A stretch of 41,567 nt of DNA from Gammaproteobacteria bacterium (GCA_013372875.1 JABXIW010000120.1:1-41567), one strand, 5' to 3'. Counted from the first letter of the stretch, positions 25,007 through 34,670 are shown. Numbers and translations: made by a program. The notes: generated by a model not told the origin, from the sequence alone.

Positions 25007-26302
25007 ATGCAAAAAGTTGACTTACAGATTAACGCTCGATGGGTTTTACCCATTTATGGACAGCAGAACGGCAAAAAAAATATAGCGCTGGAAAATCATG
25101 CCGTTGTAATTGATCAAGCAGCTGTTAAAGCTGTGTTGCCAATTCATGAGGCAGCGCAAATTTATCAAGCCTCGAAGCAAATTAACCTTGATAAGCATAT
25201 CCTGTTACCCAGCTTGACGAATCATCACTGCTCACTTGGTGCAAGCGCCTTTCATCATATTGGCTTTGATCTGCCGAGTAATTTACGTTTACAGAACCAT
25301 TTATTGCCCTTACAACAAAAACACCTGAGCACAGAATTAATCGAGATAGCTTCTGAGTTGTCCATTGCTGGGCTGTTTAAGTCGGGCAGCGGTAGTTTTA
25401 ACAGTCATTACTTATCGCCTAAAGTCAGCGCTAAAATCGCTCACAAGCACTCGGTTACGGCAAATTTCGCCTACCCCATTACTGGTAACAGTTTTGGACA
25501 AGACCACAAAGTTGCAGAGCAACTGGCTGCCGCTTTGCAATTGCGGGATGACTTCAAGCATCGTCCTGGAATTAGCTTTAGTCTGGCCATTGATAGCCTT
25601 AACCAGCTTGAGGATTCGCAGCTATCAAAAATCGCCGCTATCAGTAATGAGCTTGATTTAAAACTGGAAGTTAACTTAAACCCTATATCAAACACGGTTA
25701 AGACTAACTCAGCCCAAACTTCTTTTAATCGCTTAAAGCGCTTTGGACTGTTTTCTCCTGCTTTAAAACTCCATCACCTTTCCAGCATCAATCGTAATGA
25801 TCTTGAGTTTATCGCAAAAACCAAAACCTTCTGCACTATCAGTCCGCAAGCACAATTAATGCATTCGAGCAGCTTAGCGCCGCTTTCAGCCTTACTCAAT
25901 TTGGATGCTACTTTAGGTTTAGCAACAGACAATTATCTAAGCTCAAACTTAAATATACTCAAGGAACTATCCTTAGCCGCTTGGCTAGGCAAACTAGAGG
26001 CTGGCTCGGCACAAGTTTTAAGTGCAATAAAACTTCTTAAAATGGCTTTAATGCCGCTCTCAAGTGCATTAAAAACTAGCGCTATAAGCAATGGCATTCC
26101 AGCCAATCTTTGCGCCATTGAGCTATCTAGTGACAATAATAACTGTGATCCTTTTGAGCAAATCGTTTATACTGCCAACCAGCAAAAAGTGAGCCATTTA
26201 TGGGTTAATGGTCAAGTTAAAGTTAACGATTATCAATTAACCGATATTGATGAAAGTTACTTACGAAAGTCACTCGGATCATGGCAACAAAAATTTAAGT
26301 AA
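25007..26302 (+). CDS. MtaD-like amidohydrolase with a degraded metal site
   Basis: This 431-residue protein sits just upstream of ubiG, where MtaD (5-methylthioadenosine/S-adenosylhomocysteine deaminase, TRZ/ATZ group) is found in many gammaproteobacteria. It aligns along its whole length: DLQINARWVLPI at the start, LLPSLTNHHC at the usual NAHTH site, KLHHLS, ATDNYLSSN, and HLWVNGQV near the end. But the second His of HxH is S76, the HxHxHET motif has become E221-V-N223-L-N225-P (no His), and the HCPESN segment is lost. H74, H256/H257 and D308 remain. Metal-dependent deamination is therefore doubtful. The frame is fully open, so it is a divergent protein rather than a decayed gene. Confidence 0.75.
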   Translation: MQKVDLQINARWVLPIYGQQNGKKNIALENHAVVIDQAAVKAVLPIHEAAQIYQASKQINLDKHILLPSLTNHHCSLGASAFHHIGFDLPSNLRLQNHLLPLQQKHLSTELIEIASELSIAGLFKSGSGSFNSHYLSPKVSAKIAHKHSVTANFAYPITGNSFGQDHKVAEQLAAALQLRDDFKHRPGISFSLAIDSLNQLEDSQLSKIAAISNELDLKLEVNLNPISNTVKTNSAQTSFNRLKRFGLFSPALKLHHLSSINRNDLEFIAKTKTFCTISPQAQLMHSSSLAPLSALLNLDATLGLATDNYLSSNLNILKELSLAAWLGKLEAGSAQVLSAIKLLKMALMPLSSALKTSAISNGIPANLCAIELSSDNNNCDPFEQIVYTANQQKVSHLWVNGQVKVNDYQLTDIDESYLRKSLGSWQQKFK

Positions 26303-26323
26303 AGCGGTTTTATAGGCAGAATT

Positions 26324-27025
26324 ATGAGTCAAAACGTTGATCAGCATGAAATTTCCAAATTCGAACAAATGGCTTCACGCTGGTGGGACAAAGAAGGCGA
26401 TTTTAAGCCACTACATGATATTAACCCTCTGCGTTTAGACTTTATTCTTGAGCATGCTAATGGCTTGGCCGGCAAGAAAGTTTTAGATATTGGCTGTGGT
26501 GGTGGGATCTTGGCTGAATCGATGGCCAAAGAAGGCGCAACAGTGACTGCAATTGATATGGGCGATATGCCATTAGAAGTAGCCAAATTGCATTTATTGG
26601 AATCGAATTTATCCATTGATTACTTAAAATCCACTGCCGAAGATTTCGCCGAAAAACACGCTGGACAGTTTGATGTGGTCACTTGTTTAGAAATGCTTGA
26701 ACACGTTCCCGATCCAGAGTCAGTAATAAAATCATGCCGAAAACTAGTCAAGCCCGATGGTCATGTATTCTTTTCGACCATCAATCGCAACCCAAAAAGT
26801 TTTTTATTCGCTATTGTCGGCGCAGAATATTTACTGCAAATGCTGCCCAAAGGTACTCACGACTTTAAGAAGTTTATTCGACCTTCAGAATTAGAAAGCT
26901 GGGCGCGTCCGAATGGACTTGAATTTAAGCACATGACCGGAATGCACTATAACCCCATCACCAAGAAATATTGGCTAGCGGATAATGTAGATGTGAATTA
27001 CATCGTGCACTGTTTGCCAAATTAA
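26324..27025 (+). CDS. ubiG: Ubiquinone biosynthesis O-methyltransferase
   Basis: UbiG carries out both O-methylation steps of ubiquinone synthesis. It has 233 residues. The SAM motif I is [16 protein letters not shown]. The early segment [26 protein letters not shown] is diagnostic of UbiG, as is the ending [19 protein letters not shown] 26324 is 21 bp after the MtaD-like gene, and the phosphatase follows after 23 bp, so the three form a likely operon. Confidence 0.97.
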   Translation: MSQNVDQHEISKFEQMASRWWDKEGDFKPLHDINPLRLDFILEHANGLAGKKVLDIGCGGGILAESMAKEGATVTAIDMGDMPLEVAKLHLLESNLSIDYLKSTAEDFAEKHAGQFDVVTCLEMLEHVPDPESVIKSCRKLVKPDGHVFFSTINRNPKSFLFAIVGAEYLLQMLPKGTHDFKKFIRPSELESWARPNGLEFKHMTGMHYNPITKKYWLADNVDVNYIVHCLPN

Positions 27026-27048
27026 TTTTTTTAGTCTCAATTTCAATT

Positions 27049-27729
27049 ATGTTTAAGCATCAGGTAAAAGCAGTATTTTTTGATCTGGACGGCACCTTAG
27101 TTGATACGGCTCCGGATATGGCTTTAGCTTTAAACCTGCAACTGAAAGCCCATGACAAAGCGCCTTTAGCTTTCGAGCAAATCAGACCTTGGGTGTCTCA
27201 TGGTGCAGCCGCTTTATTAAAACTAGGTTTCCAAATCACACCTAATGATTCAGCATTCGCTGCCTATCGGGATGAATACCTAAAAATATATTCTGAAAAC
27301 CTTGCAGTAGAAAGCAAGCTGTTTTCCTATCTGAAAGAATTGTTGGAGCACTTTGAAAAGAATCAAATTTTGTGGGGTGTGGTTACCAATAAGCCAGAGT
27401 TTTTGGCATTACCCTTGCTGGATGCATTAGGGATAAGAGACTCTGCGGCAGCTATCGTTTGTGGTGACACCATAAAACCAACAAAACCTAGCCCCATACC
27501 CTTATTTTTAGCTTGTAAGCAAGCGGATCTGAACCCTAATCAATGTATTTATGTTGGTGATGCCAAGCGTGATATACAAGCTGCGAAATCAGCTGGACAA
27601 TATGCTATAGCAGCCGAATATGGCTATATCGCCGCAGAAGATGACTTTGAAAATTGGAATGCCGATCAAGTGGTTAAGACCAGCCAGGATTTGTATCAAC
27701 TTTTTCCAGCTAGTAGCTCTACTGGCTAG
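27049..27729 (+). CDS. HAD phosphatase, Gph/MupP type
   Basis: A 226-residue HAD-family phosphatase with motif I FFDLDGTLVDTAPD, motif II VVTNKPE, the conserved lysine of motif III in KPTKPSPIPL, and motif IV VGDAKRDIQAA. By sequence it is a phosphoglycolate phosphatase-like protein. In pseudomonads the gene directly after ubiG is mupP, the MurNAc-6-phosphate phosphatase of the peptidoglycan recycling shunt, so that is an equally good candidate. Its 3' end overlaps that of the convergent PAS-EAL gene by 11 bp. Confidence 0.85.
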   Translation: MFKHQVKAVFFDLDGTLVDTAPDMALALNLQLKAHDKAPLAFEQIRPWVSHGAAALLKLGFQITPNDSAFAAYRDEYLKIYSENLAVESKLFSYLKELLEHFEKNQILWGVVTNKPEFLALPLLDALGIRDSAAAIVCGDTIKPTKPSPIPLFLACKQADLNPNQCIYVGDAKRDIQAAKSAGQYAIAAEYGYIAAEDDFENWNADQVVKTSQDLYQLFPASSSTG

Positions 27730-30700
27730 TGCAGAGCTCATCAACCGCTAATTTTTTGACTTTCAATAACTGAGTAATTAATTCACTCGACTTTGGCTTT
27801 GAGAATAAATACCCTTGGCAATAAACCTCATTCAAATCTTTTACGTAGCCAAATTGCTCAGTAGTTTCAATTCCTTCGATGATAGTAACCACCCCACTTC
27901 CTTGAATGAGATTAATGACACCTTTCAAGAAGTTATTGATCTCTTGAGGATTAGTTGTATCTGAGCGATGGATAAAAGATTTATCAACTTTTGCAGCGGT
28001 AATCGGCAAATTGAGCAAGTGAGAGACAGATGAAAAACCAGTACCAAAGTCATCTAGAATAATGCCAACACCTAATTGATTTAATTCGGTCATTTGCGAA
28101 TTTACAAATTTTAAATCTAATAGCTCTTCACTTTCAGTAATTTCAACTGCCAATGAGCTTGGTTTAACCTCGTACTTATCTAAAACATCTATAATTATTC
28201 CAGCGATATTCTTACGGCGAATATCTTTTGGCGATAAATTCACGGTCACTTGTATCGATAACCCTTGTTGTTGCCAACTTGCAATTTGCTTGGTTACTGC
28301 ATCAAGCACCCATTCACTTAACCGACTAATAAGGTTACTTTCTTCAGCTATCTTGACGAATAAATTGGGCGGGATAGAGCCTTTTTCTGGATGCTCCCAA
28401 CGTAACAGCGACTCTAAATACTTCACTTCACCATTTCTAGCATCCACAATTGGCTGGTATACCATCGAAAGTTGATCATTGGAAATAGCTTCCAGCAAAT
28501 CTTTTTCTAAATCCAAACGGTAGCGAGTAATCTCACTGTCATGATTTTTATAAAATGCAAATGTCTCTACTTCTGATTTAGCTCTTTTTAACGCAACTTC
28601 CGAGTGAGTGATCATATTTTTTGCATTGAGTGCATCTTTGGGATAAGTGGATATTCCCGCTGTCAGCGCTACTTTAACTTTTTTATTTTTTACGGAAATT
28701 AAGTCTTTAAATTGCTCAATAATCTCCTGACACTTTCGAGAAACCTCATAAGTAGTTTTATCAGAAAGGATAACCGCAAACTCGTCATCACCAGTTTTAG
28801 CTACAAAGTCTTCCGCCGAAACCGTGTTTTTAATCTTTTCGGCAACTTTCATAAGCACAGCATCACCTATTGTATGACCGTGCGCTGTGTTGATAGCATT
28901 GAGAGCATTAATATCGAGAATGATTAAACTGAACTGAGTTTTTCCTCTGCTTGATTTTTTCACCTGCTGACTTAGTTGTTCCAACAAGAAATTTCGATTG
29001 GGCAAGCCTGAAACCAAATCATAATTTGAGACTTTATGCAGCGACTGTTCGGTACTTTTTTTAGCAGTAATATCCCTAAAATTACTGACGATTCCAGCAA
29101 CATTAGGATCTTCTAGCAAGTTAGTTAAAGTATTTTGGATCCACATTATACTGCCATCACTCTTAACCAATCGATATTCTTGTAGATCGACTGATTCAAA
29201 AGGTCGTAACACTAACTTACTCCAGGCTTTTTGAGGAATCTCATAATCCTCATGGAAAACATACTCCATGGCTTGTTTTGGAGCATCTTCGTAGCTGTTA
29301 TATCCCAACAGTTTTATTGAGTTATCACTAGCAAACATTATTTTGCCAGAAGCATCATAAAGTACTACACCATCAAATGACTTCTCAACCAAAGACTTGT
29401 AATAATGTTCTTTTTTCTGAATTTCAGATAATGCTGCTTTCTCGCTAGATAAGTCACTAAAATTAGCGACAATACCTTGCACGAACTCATCTTCAAGCAA
29501 ATTATTTAAGGTGGCTTTTGCCCAGATCGCTTCGCCATCCTTTTTTAGCACCCTAAGCTCTTCAATAGTGGTAGGTTTGGCAGGGTTATCCAATATTTCA
29601 TGCCAAGCATTGACGATGAGCTTTCTATCCTCTGGTGCAACGAAATCATCAAAATACATTTCTTTCGCGTCACCAACTTTATAATCCAGCATCCGATAAG
29701 CAGCTCCAGATGCATAGCTTATCTGATTGTTTTTATCAAAAACTGCAATGGCATCAAAGGAGTTTTCTACTAGTGCTTTGTACTTATTTTGACTTCTAAT
29801 TAATTTTTCTTCTAGTTCCTTATATTGAGTGACATCTGTAGCAGTACAGATCACCATTCTTGGAAGTCCTGTTTCCGCTCTATCAAAGACTCTAAAATAG
29901 TTTTTTACCCAACGCCATTTGCCTGATGCATCCAAGACTCTATCATCGAACTCAATAGGATCTTTACGTTCGGGATTAAACACTTGCTCCAGACTTTCAT
30001 GTATTGTTTTCAAATCATCTTTATGACAATAACTAAGAAGATCTTTTAAAGTATTGATAGTTCCTGGCGGGTAACCTAACGCTTTTTCTAATTTAGAAGC
30101 ACCTTGAATAAATTGATCTTTCTTATAATCATACACATAGATCAAACTTTCAGATAAGCCAATAACACTTTCTAAAAATTCTTTGGTTTTTTGCAGCTCT
30201 TCCCTGATTTGAGTACGCTTTGAAATATCTCTAACTACTGCTAAAAAATTACCCGAGTCATGCGAAGAAATAGTTACTTCCACCGGGAAACGCGAGCCAT
30301 CTTTTCTTAAATGCCAACTTTGCAAGGTTGATGGCTGACCAGGCTTTACCTTTTCACGCAGAATTTTAGCCAAAGGCAGACCTTCATTAACCCCAATATC
30401 AACATCTTTGACTCTTTTTCTCAATAACTCAGCCTTTGAGTAACCTAATGAAACGATAGCTTGCAGATTCACATCTAAAAATCGGCCTTTTTCATCATGA
30501 TAAAAAACAGCATCACCAACATTGTCCAGTAGACTGCGATTTAAGGCCAATGCTTGAGCTTGAGCTTTAGCTTGCTTGCCGGCTTCCAATAAGGAATTTT
30601 CAGCGGCTCGAAGCTGGTAAAGGTTTATAAATACTGGGTAAAGGTGAGTAAGGGCCTGTTCTAGTTCTTGAGTAATTTCCTCTTCAGCTTCGCCACAAAG

Positions 30701-31048
30701 GATTAAGGCAAAGTGCTTGTCTTTTGCTTCGTCCGACTGAAAGGCCATATAAAAGAACTGCTTGCCTCGCTGCTTTGAAAATACCCTTGCTACATCACTT
30801 GTGAATTCAAGGCGATGCACGCTTTGTTGTGAAATAAATTTCTCAAACTGTTCAACCGCAGGACAATCAAATTCATAGTTTTTGGCACTGGCGACTAGAG
30901 ACCAACTTAGGTCATTCTTTTTGTATATTTCTGCAGATGAAAGAAATGGGTGGTGTGCTAATAAAGCATCCAAGGCATCATGCACAGAAGTGCTCGTCAA
31001 TAATTGAGCAATTAATTCGCCTGATATCGTATCGTTGTTAGATGCCAT
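27719..31048 (-). CDS. PAS(4)-GGDEF-EAL protein, probable c-di-GMP phosphodiesterase
   Basis: A 1109-residue cytoplasmic signalling protein with no membrane helix. Residues 1-150 are a GAF-like region. Four PAS domains follow at about 168-280, 288-410, 420-538 and 545-662 (PAC endings such as AVVRDIS, ANFSDLS and SNFRDIT), then GGDEF at about 672-835 and EAL at about 845-1095. The GGDEF is degenerate: GDDEF at 753-757, and N720-T721 where ND is expected, so cyclase activity is unlikely. The EAL keeps E879 (ESL), N937, E969, D999-D1000, K1020 and E1058, so phosphodiesterase activity is expected. It lies 48 bp downstream of the histidine kinase on the same strand and is probably its operon partner. 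Confidence 0.9.
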   Translation of the reverse strand: MASNNDTISGELIAQLLTSTSVHDALDALLAHHPFLSSAEIYKKNDLSWSLVASAKNYEFDCPAVEQFEKFISQQSVHRLEFTSDVARVFSKQRGKQFFYMAFQSDEAKDKHFALILCGEAEEEITQELEQALTHLYPVFINLYQLRAAENSLLEAGKQAKAQAQALALNRSLLDNVGDAVFYHDEKGRFLDVNLQAIVSLGYSKAELLRKRVKDVDIGVNEGLPLAKILREKVKPGQPSTLQSWHLRKDGSRFPVEVTISSHDSGNFLAVVRDISKRTQIREELQKTKEFLESVIGLSESLIYVYDYKKDQFIQGASKLEKALGYPPGTINTLKDLLSYCHKDDLKTIHESLEQVFNPERKDPIEFDDRVLDASGKWRWVKNYFRVFDRAETGLPRMVICTATDVTQYKELEEKLIRSQNKYKALVENSFDAIAVFDKNNQISYASGAAYRMLDYKVGDAKEMYFDDFVAPEDRKLIVNAWHEILDNPAKPTTIEELRVLKKDGEAIWAKATLNNLLEDEFVQGIVANFSDLSSEKAALSEIQKKEHYYKSLVEKSFDGVVLYDASGKIMFASDNSIKLLGYNSYEDAPKQAMEYVFHEDYEIPQKAWSKLVLRPFESVDLQEYRLVKSDGSIMWIQNTLTNLLEDPNVAGIVSNFRDITAKKSTEQSLHKVSNYDLVSGLPNRNFLLEQLSQQVKKSSRGKTQFSLIILDINALNAINTAHGHTIGDAVLMKVAEKIKNTVSAEDFVAKTGDDEFAVILSDKTTYEVSRKCQEIIEQFKDLISVKNKKVKVALTAGISTYPKDALNAKNMITHSEVALKRAKSEVETFAFYKNHDSEITRYRLDLEKDLLEAISNDQLSMVYQPIVDARNGEVKYLESLLRWEHPEKGSIPPNLFVKIAEESNLISRLSEWVLDAVTKQIASWQQQGLSIQVTVNLSPKDIRRKNIAGIIIDVLDKYEVKPSSLAVEITESEELLDLKFVNSQMTELNQLGVGIILDDFGTGFSSVSHLLNLPITAAKVDKSFIHRSDTTNPQEINNFLKGVINLIQGSGVVTIIEGIETTEQFGYVKDLNEVYCQGYLFSKPKSSELITQLLKVKKLAVDELCTSQ

Positions 31049-31096
31049 TCCGGTATAGATTCCGCTCCTATCCTAGCCTCATTCTAGTACAAACCA

Positions 31097-33112
31097 CTAT
31101 AAAACAACATAATTTTTCTTATGCCAATCCAACTTCAGAGCAACTCCATCATTTGACTCTAAATTTTTAGCTGAAATTCGTGCTTTATGCCGCCTAGCAA
31201 TGAGCTTAGCAATATATAAGCCCAAACCTAGGTTGGATGAAGCTAGCTTCTGCTCAGCGTTTCGGTGTGACTCCATAATATTAAAGATGGTTTTGAGTTT
31301 AGCATTGTCAATGGTAGGGCCTTTATTGGTAATGCTCAGTTGCAAGCTAGATTTCACCAAATCCAGCTGTATGACTACGGGAGTATCAGGTTCTGAAAAA
31401 TCTACTGCATTTGAAACAAGTTTATCCATCATTTGAGCAAATAAATCTTCCGATCCTTTAATTTTTATGGCTTTAGCGTTGTTATTAAACAAAAACTTAA
31501 CTTTTGGCCATGTATTTGAATAGGACTCAGTCAAAGATTCAAGCAGTGGGATCAATTCAAACCATTGTAACTGCACCGAATCAACCGATTCTTCCAAACG
31601 GTTTGCCTCACTCAAACGACTAAAACTTAAACTCAAACGCTCTAAACCAGCGCGAGCATTTGCAATTAACGGCTGATCTTCTGGAGTTAAGTCAGAAAGT
31701 GCCAAATTATCAATGGATGAACCAATAATTGCTAGTGGAGTACGTAATTCGTGATTCAGTCGCGCCAACAGTTTTTTCTGGTGATCGCGACGTTGCTCTA
31801 AGCGTTCATTAAAATAGTTTAAATTTTCAAAGACTTGCGACACCTCATCATTACCGTCAATAGAAACCTTTTTTAAATCAACAGTATCCGCATCATTTTC
31901 ATAGGCCTCTTCTGTCAACTCCGTTAATATCCCCACCCGACTGCGATAATTTTTAATCTGCTTTAAGATCAGGAAACTAATCAAGAACCAAACAAGTAGA
32001 TAACCTAGTAAAGCCATCCAACGGATCTGTTGCAAACTTAACTTTTTATCCAGCAACGACGATTCTAAAATGATCGCGCCATACTTAGCCTCATTCAGCA
32101 CAAACGGCTTTGCGGCGCGACTAATAAAATACATGCTATTATTTCCAGCGGTCTCCACACTTACATCTTGGTCATTCAAATTTTGAGTAAATTGATCATC
32201 AATTTTGGGAATATTGGAGTATGAATCCAGCTGCTCAATTTTGGCCGACTCGGTATAAAACTCATCTTCTTGGGAAAAGAGCTGCCCTAACCGATAAATT
32301 ACCTGGCCATTGGTATTTAAGATGATTAAGCGCTGATGGTTCAATTGGTTATCTAACAACCAGTCGTTGTTGGTTTCTCGGCTTAATGGAAAATAATTGA
32401 AGTTAGTAAAAGTAAAAACTCCTTGGTAATTTTTGTTGTAGTTAGCTAACTCTTTATCATCAACATCATATAAAACCGCGTTGATACGATCGCCCACCAA
32501 AGCCTTTGGCACTCGAAACTCAATGTTATAGCCAGTTTGGGTTTCTTGCCAAACTGCATAAACAGAGTTTAGGGTTTGAAATCCATCACCATACTCGCGC
32601 AAAACCTGCATTCGACCTGGTGCTATGGCCTGGAAAAGCCAAAAACCCTGTCCTAAGTCAAGTCGAACCATATCCGATGATTGACTACTATAAGGGCTAG
32701 CACGATAAATCAACTGATTGTCGCTGATCTGCAAAAGACCAAACAAAAGTCGCTCGTCTTCGACTAACATTAACTGTGAAGCGGTATCATTGTTGCGAGC
32801 ACTAAGCGCAGCATTTTGATAGGGAAACCATTCATCGGCAAAACCATCAACTAAAATTGAACCTTGCCGTTTAGAAACAGTTACTTGGTTAGGCTGTTTT
32901 TTAAGCGCCAAACTTTGTGCAAAATCAGCATCTTCTTCGAGTAACTTTTGGAAAAAACCATGATAAATTTCCAGCTGCTGCTGATTTTCAGCTACGGCTG
33001 CTCGCTCCAATTTGCTCTCAAAGTAATGGCTTAAATACCAACCTAAAATAGGCACCACAAAAAAGAATGCCAAAAGCAGCATAATTTTCCAACTTAGGGA
33101 AATATGCTTCAT
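31097..33112 (-). CDS. Sensor histidine kinase with CBM9-like sensor, dedicated-sortase-system type
   Basis: This kinase has 671 residues. Membrane helix 1 is at about 9-29 and helix 2 at about 363-384, with a large extracytoplasmic domain between them. Residues 85-245 begin with SILVDGFADEW and include GYNIEFRVPKALVG, the pattern of CBM9-like carbohydrate-binding folds. The HisKA box is RLNHELRTPL with phosphoacceptor H454. The ATPase domain has N568 and the G2 box LGLGLYI. Its G1 box is NKGPT, an Asp-to-Asn variant seen in some kinases. Sensor layout and partner resemble the kinase of the proteobacterial dedicated sortase system (TIGR03785 type). The start overlaps the regulator stop (ATGA). 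Confidence 0.82.
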   Translation of the reverse strand: MKHISLSWKIMLLLAFFFVVPILGWYLSHYFESKLERAAVAENQQQLEIYHGFFQKLLEEDADFAQSLALKKQPNQVTVSKRQGSILVDGFADEWFPYQNAALSARNNDTASQLMLVEDERLLFGLLQISDNQLIYRASPYSSQSSDMVRLDLGQGFWLFQAIAPGRMQVLREYGDGFQTLNSVYAVWQETQTGYNIEFRVPKALVGDRINAVLYDVDDKELANYNKNYQGVFTFTNFNYFPLSRETNNDWLLDNQLNHQRLIILNTNGQVIYRLGQLFSQEDEFYTESAKIEQLDSYSNIPKIDDQFTQNLNDQDVSVETAGNNSMYFISRAAKPFVLNEAKYGAIILESSLLDKKLSLQQIRWMALLGYLLVWFLISFLILKQIKNYRSRVGILTELTEEAYENDADTVDLKKVSIDGNDEVSQVFENLNYFNERLEQRRDHQKKLLARLNHELRTPLAIIGSSIDNLALSDLTPEDQPLIANARAGLERLSLSFSRLSEANRLEESVDSVQLQWFELIPLLESLTESYSNTWPKVKFLFNNNAKAIKIKGSEDLFAQMMDKLVSNAVDFSEPDTPVVIQLDLVKSSLQLSITNKGPTIDNAKLKTIFNIMESHRNAEQKLASSNLGLGLYIAKLIARRHKARISAKNLESNDGVALKLDWHKKNYVVL

Positions 33113-33804
33113 GCACGATTATTCCAGCGATAACCCATGCCGTAGACAGTATCGATGTGATCGAAATGAGCATCGATAGCTTGGAACTTTTGTCGAATGC
33201 GTTTGATATGAGACGTAATGGTACTATCATCGACCACAGCTTTAACTGCCTGCATCAGCTGATCACGGCTTTTCACATGACCAGGCTTTTGCGCTAAAGC
33301 GCTGACAATCCAAAACTCTGTAACCGTCAAATCAACCAACTGCTCTTGCCATTTAACTGAAAGCCGCTCGTTGTCTATTGTCAAATGTCCAATTTCCATT
33401 ACCTCTTGAGCTTGATGACTAGTAACCAATAGCTCCATACGGCGAAACAAAGCCGAAATCCGCGCTAACAAATGCGGCATACTGATGTCCTTAGTTAAAT
33501 AATCATCAGCACCCAGTCTAAGACCAGAAATAATATCGAAATCGCTATCTAAAGCAGTTAGAAAGATTATCGGTAACTGTGCAGATTTTTGCCTTAATTC
33601 GCGACAAACCTCAAAACCCGCCTCAGGCTCATCGCCTAAGCCAATATCCAACAACACCAAGTCTGGAAGACGATTTTGAAAAGCTAGCAAAGCCTCTTGT
33701 TTGGTACCATAAATCATTACCTCATAGCCTGACTTTTTCAGGGCCATACTGTAATTTTGCTGCAAAATGGGTTCGTCTTCTACTAAAGCGATACGCTTCG
33801 CCAT
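33109..33804 (-). CDS. OmpR-type response regulator, dedicated-sortase-system type
   Basis: A 231-residue protein from the ATG at 33804, chosen over the open frame to 33921 because AAGGA lies at good spacing and the receiver domain starts at once (MAKRIALVEDEP). Receiver residues: D10/E11, D53 (LLDIGLGDE), T83 and K105. The C-terminal winged helix includes TVTEFWIVSALAQKPGHVKSRDQLM, DDSTITSHIKRIRQKFQA and TVYGMGYRWN, closely matching the regulators of the proteobacterial dedicated sortase system (TIGR03787 type). The stop overlaps the kinase start by 4 bp. It is divergent from the yciK-like gene, and no sortase gene is in the window, so its targets are unknown. Confidence 0.88.
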   Translation of the reverse strand: MAKRIALVEDEPILQQNYSMALKKSGYEVMIYGTKQEALLAFQNRLPDLVLLDIGLGDEPEAGFEVCRELRQKSAQLPIIFLTALDSDFDIISGLRLGADDYLTKDISMPHLLARISALFRRMELLVTSHQAQEVMEIGHLTIDNERLSVKWQEQLVDLTVTEFWIVSALAQKPGHVKSRDQLMQAVKAVVDDSTITSHIKRIRQKFQAIDAHFDHIDTVYGMGYRWNNRA

Positions 33805-33846
33805 GAATAAATTCCTTGAGCTATGAATGCTTTGGCAGCCTTCCTG

Positions 33847-33875
33847 TTGTGAGACTGCAACCATTTGAGTAAAAT
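33847..33875 (+). promoter_or_regulatory. Sigma70-type promoter candidate for the yciK-like gene
   Basis: TTGTGA at 33847-33852 and TAAAAT at 33870-33875 are 17 bp apart and point to a start near 33882, about 25 nt before the SDR start codon. Confidence 0.45.
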
Positions 33876-33906
33876 ACCTTTTTACTAAGTTCCGCTCAAG
33901 GATTCT

Positions 33907-34659
33907 ATGAAAAATTATCAAGCCAAAGCAGGCTTTTTGACCGGTAAAACCATATTAGTTACTGGTGCAACCGATGGTATTGGCAAGCAGGCCGCACTGA
34001 CTTACGCTAGCTATGGCGCAACTGTGATTCTTTCTGGTCGTAATACTAAGAAATTAGAAATGGTTTATGATGAGATCGAAAGTTTAGGCTATCCACAACC
34101 AGCATTTATCCCTCTTAACTTGCAAAACAACACACCTGAGCAATATGCACAAATTGCTGAAGTGATTGAAAATGAATTCGGCGCATTGGATGGGTTATTA
34201 CTAAATGCTAGCGATTTAGGTTTATTAAGTCCTATTGAGCATTTTGATGAAGAAACTTGGTATCGTGTGATGCAAGTTAATGTCAATGCCACTTTCTTGC
34301 TAACAAAGTACTGCTTGCCATTACTGAGAAATGCAGAACAAGGTTCTATCGTTTTCACTTCCTCAGGCGTTGGTCGCCAAGGCAGAGCTTATTGGGGCGC
34401 TTATGCGGTTTCAAAATTTGCGACTGAAGGCTTAATGCAAACATTAGCAGACGAGTTGGAAAAATCTGATATCATTGTTAACAGCATCAATCCTGGCGCC
34501 ACAAGAACCAAGATGCGAGCCAATGCTTATCCTGGCGAAGATCCAAATAGTTTGCCAACACCAGAGGATATTATGCCAGCATACTTGTGGTTAATGGACA
34601 GAGCGCAAAACTCAGAAACGGGCCAGGCAATTAACGCTCGCGATTTTATCCAAAACTAA
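33907..34659 (+). CDS. yciK: YciK-type SDR oxidoreductase
   Basis: A 250-residue short-chain dehydrogenase. It has the cofactor loop TGATDGIGKQAAL, LLLNASDLG, VFTSSGVGRQGRAYWGAYAVSK (Ser and the YxxxK pair) and INPGATRTKMRANAYPGEDP. That last segment and the overall length are characteristic of the YciK group. The physiological substrate of YciK is not established. AAGGA precedes the ATG. It is the first plus-strand gene after the regulator, and ppx follows after 11 bp. Confidence 0.9.
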   Translation: MKNYQAKAGFLTGKTILVTGATDGIGKQAALTYASYGATVILSGRNTKKLEMVYDEIESLGYPQPAFIPLNLQNNTPEQYAQIAEVIENEFGALDGLLLNASDLGLLSPIEHFDEETWYRVMQVNVNATFLLTKYCLPLLRNAEQGSIVFTSSGVGRQGRAYWGAYAVSKFATEGLMQTLADELEKSDIIVNSINPGATRTKMRANAYPGEDPNSLPTPEDIMPAYLWLMDRAQNSETGQAINARDFIQN

Positions 34660-34670
34660 AGGATCGCTAT

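Noticed and set aside
33805..33921. 39-residue N-terminal extension of the response regulator
   Set aside because: It precedes a normal receiver-domain start that has its own ribosome site, and it would overlap the divergent yciK-like gene and its promoter.
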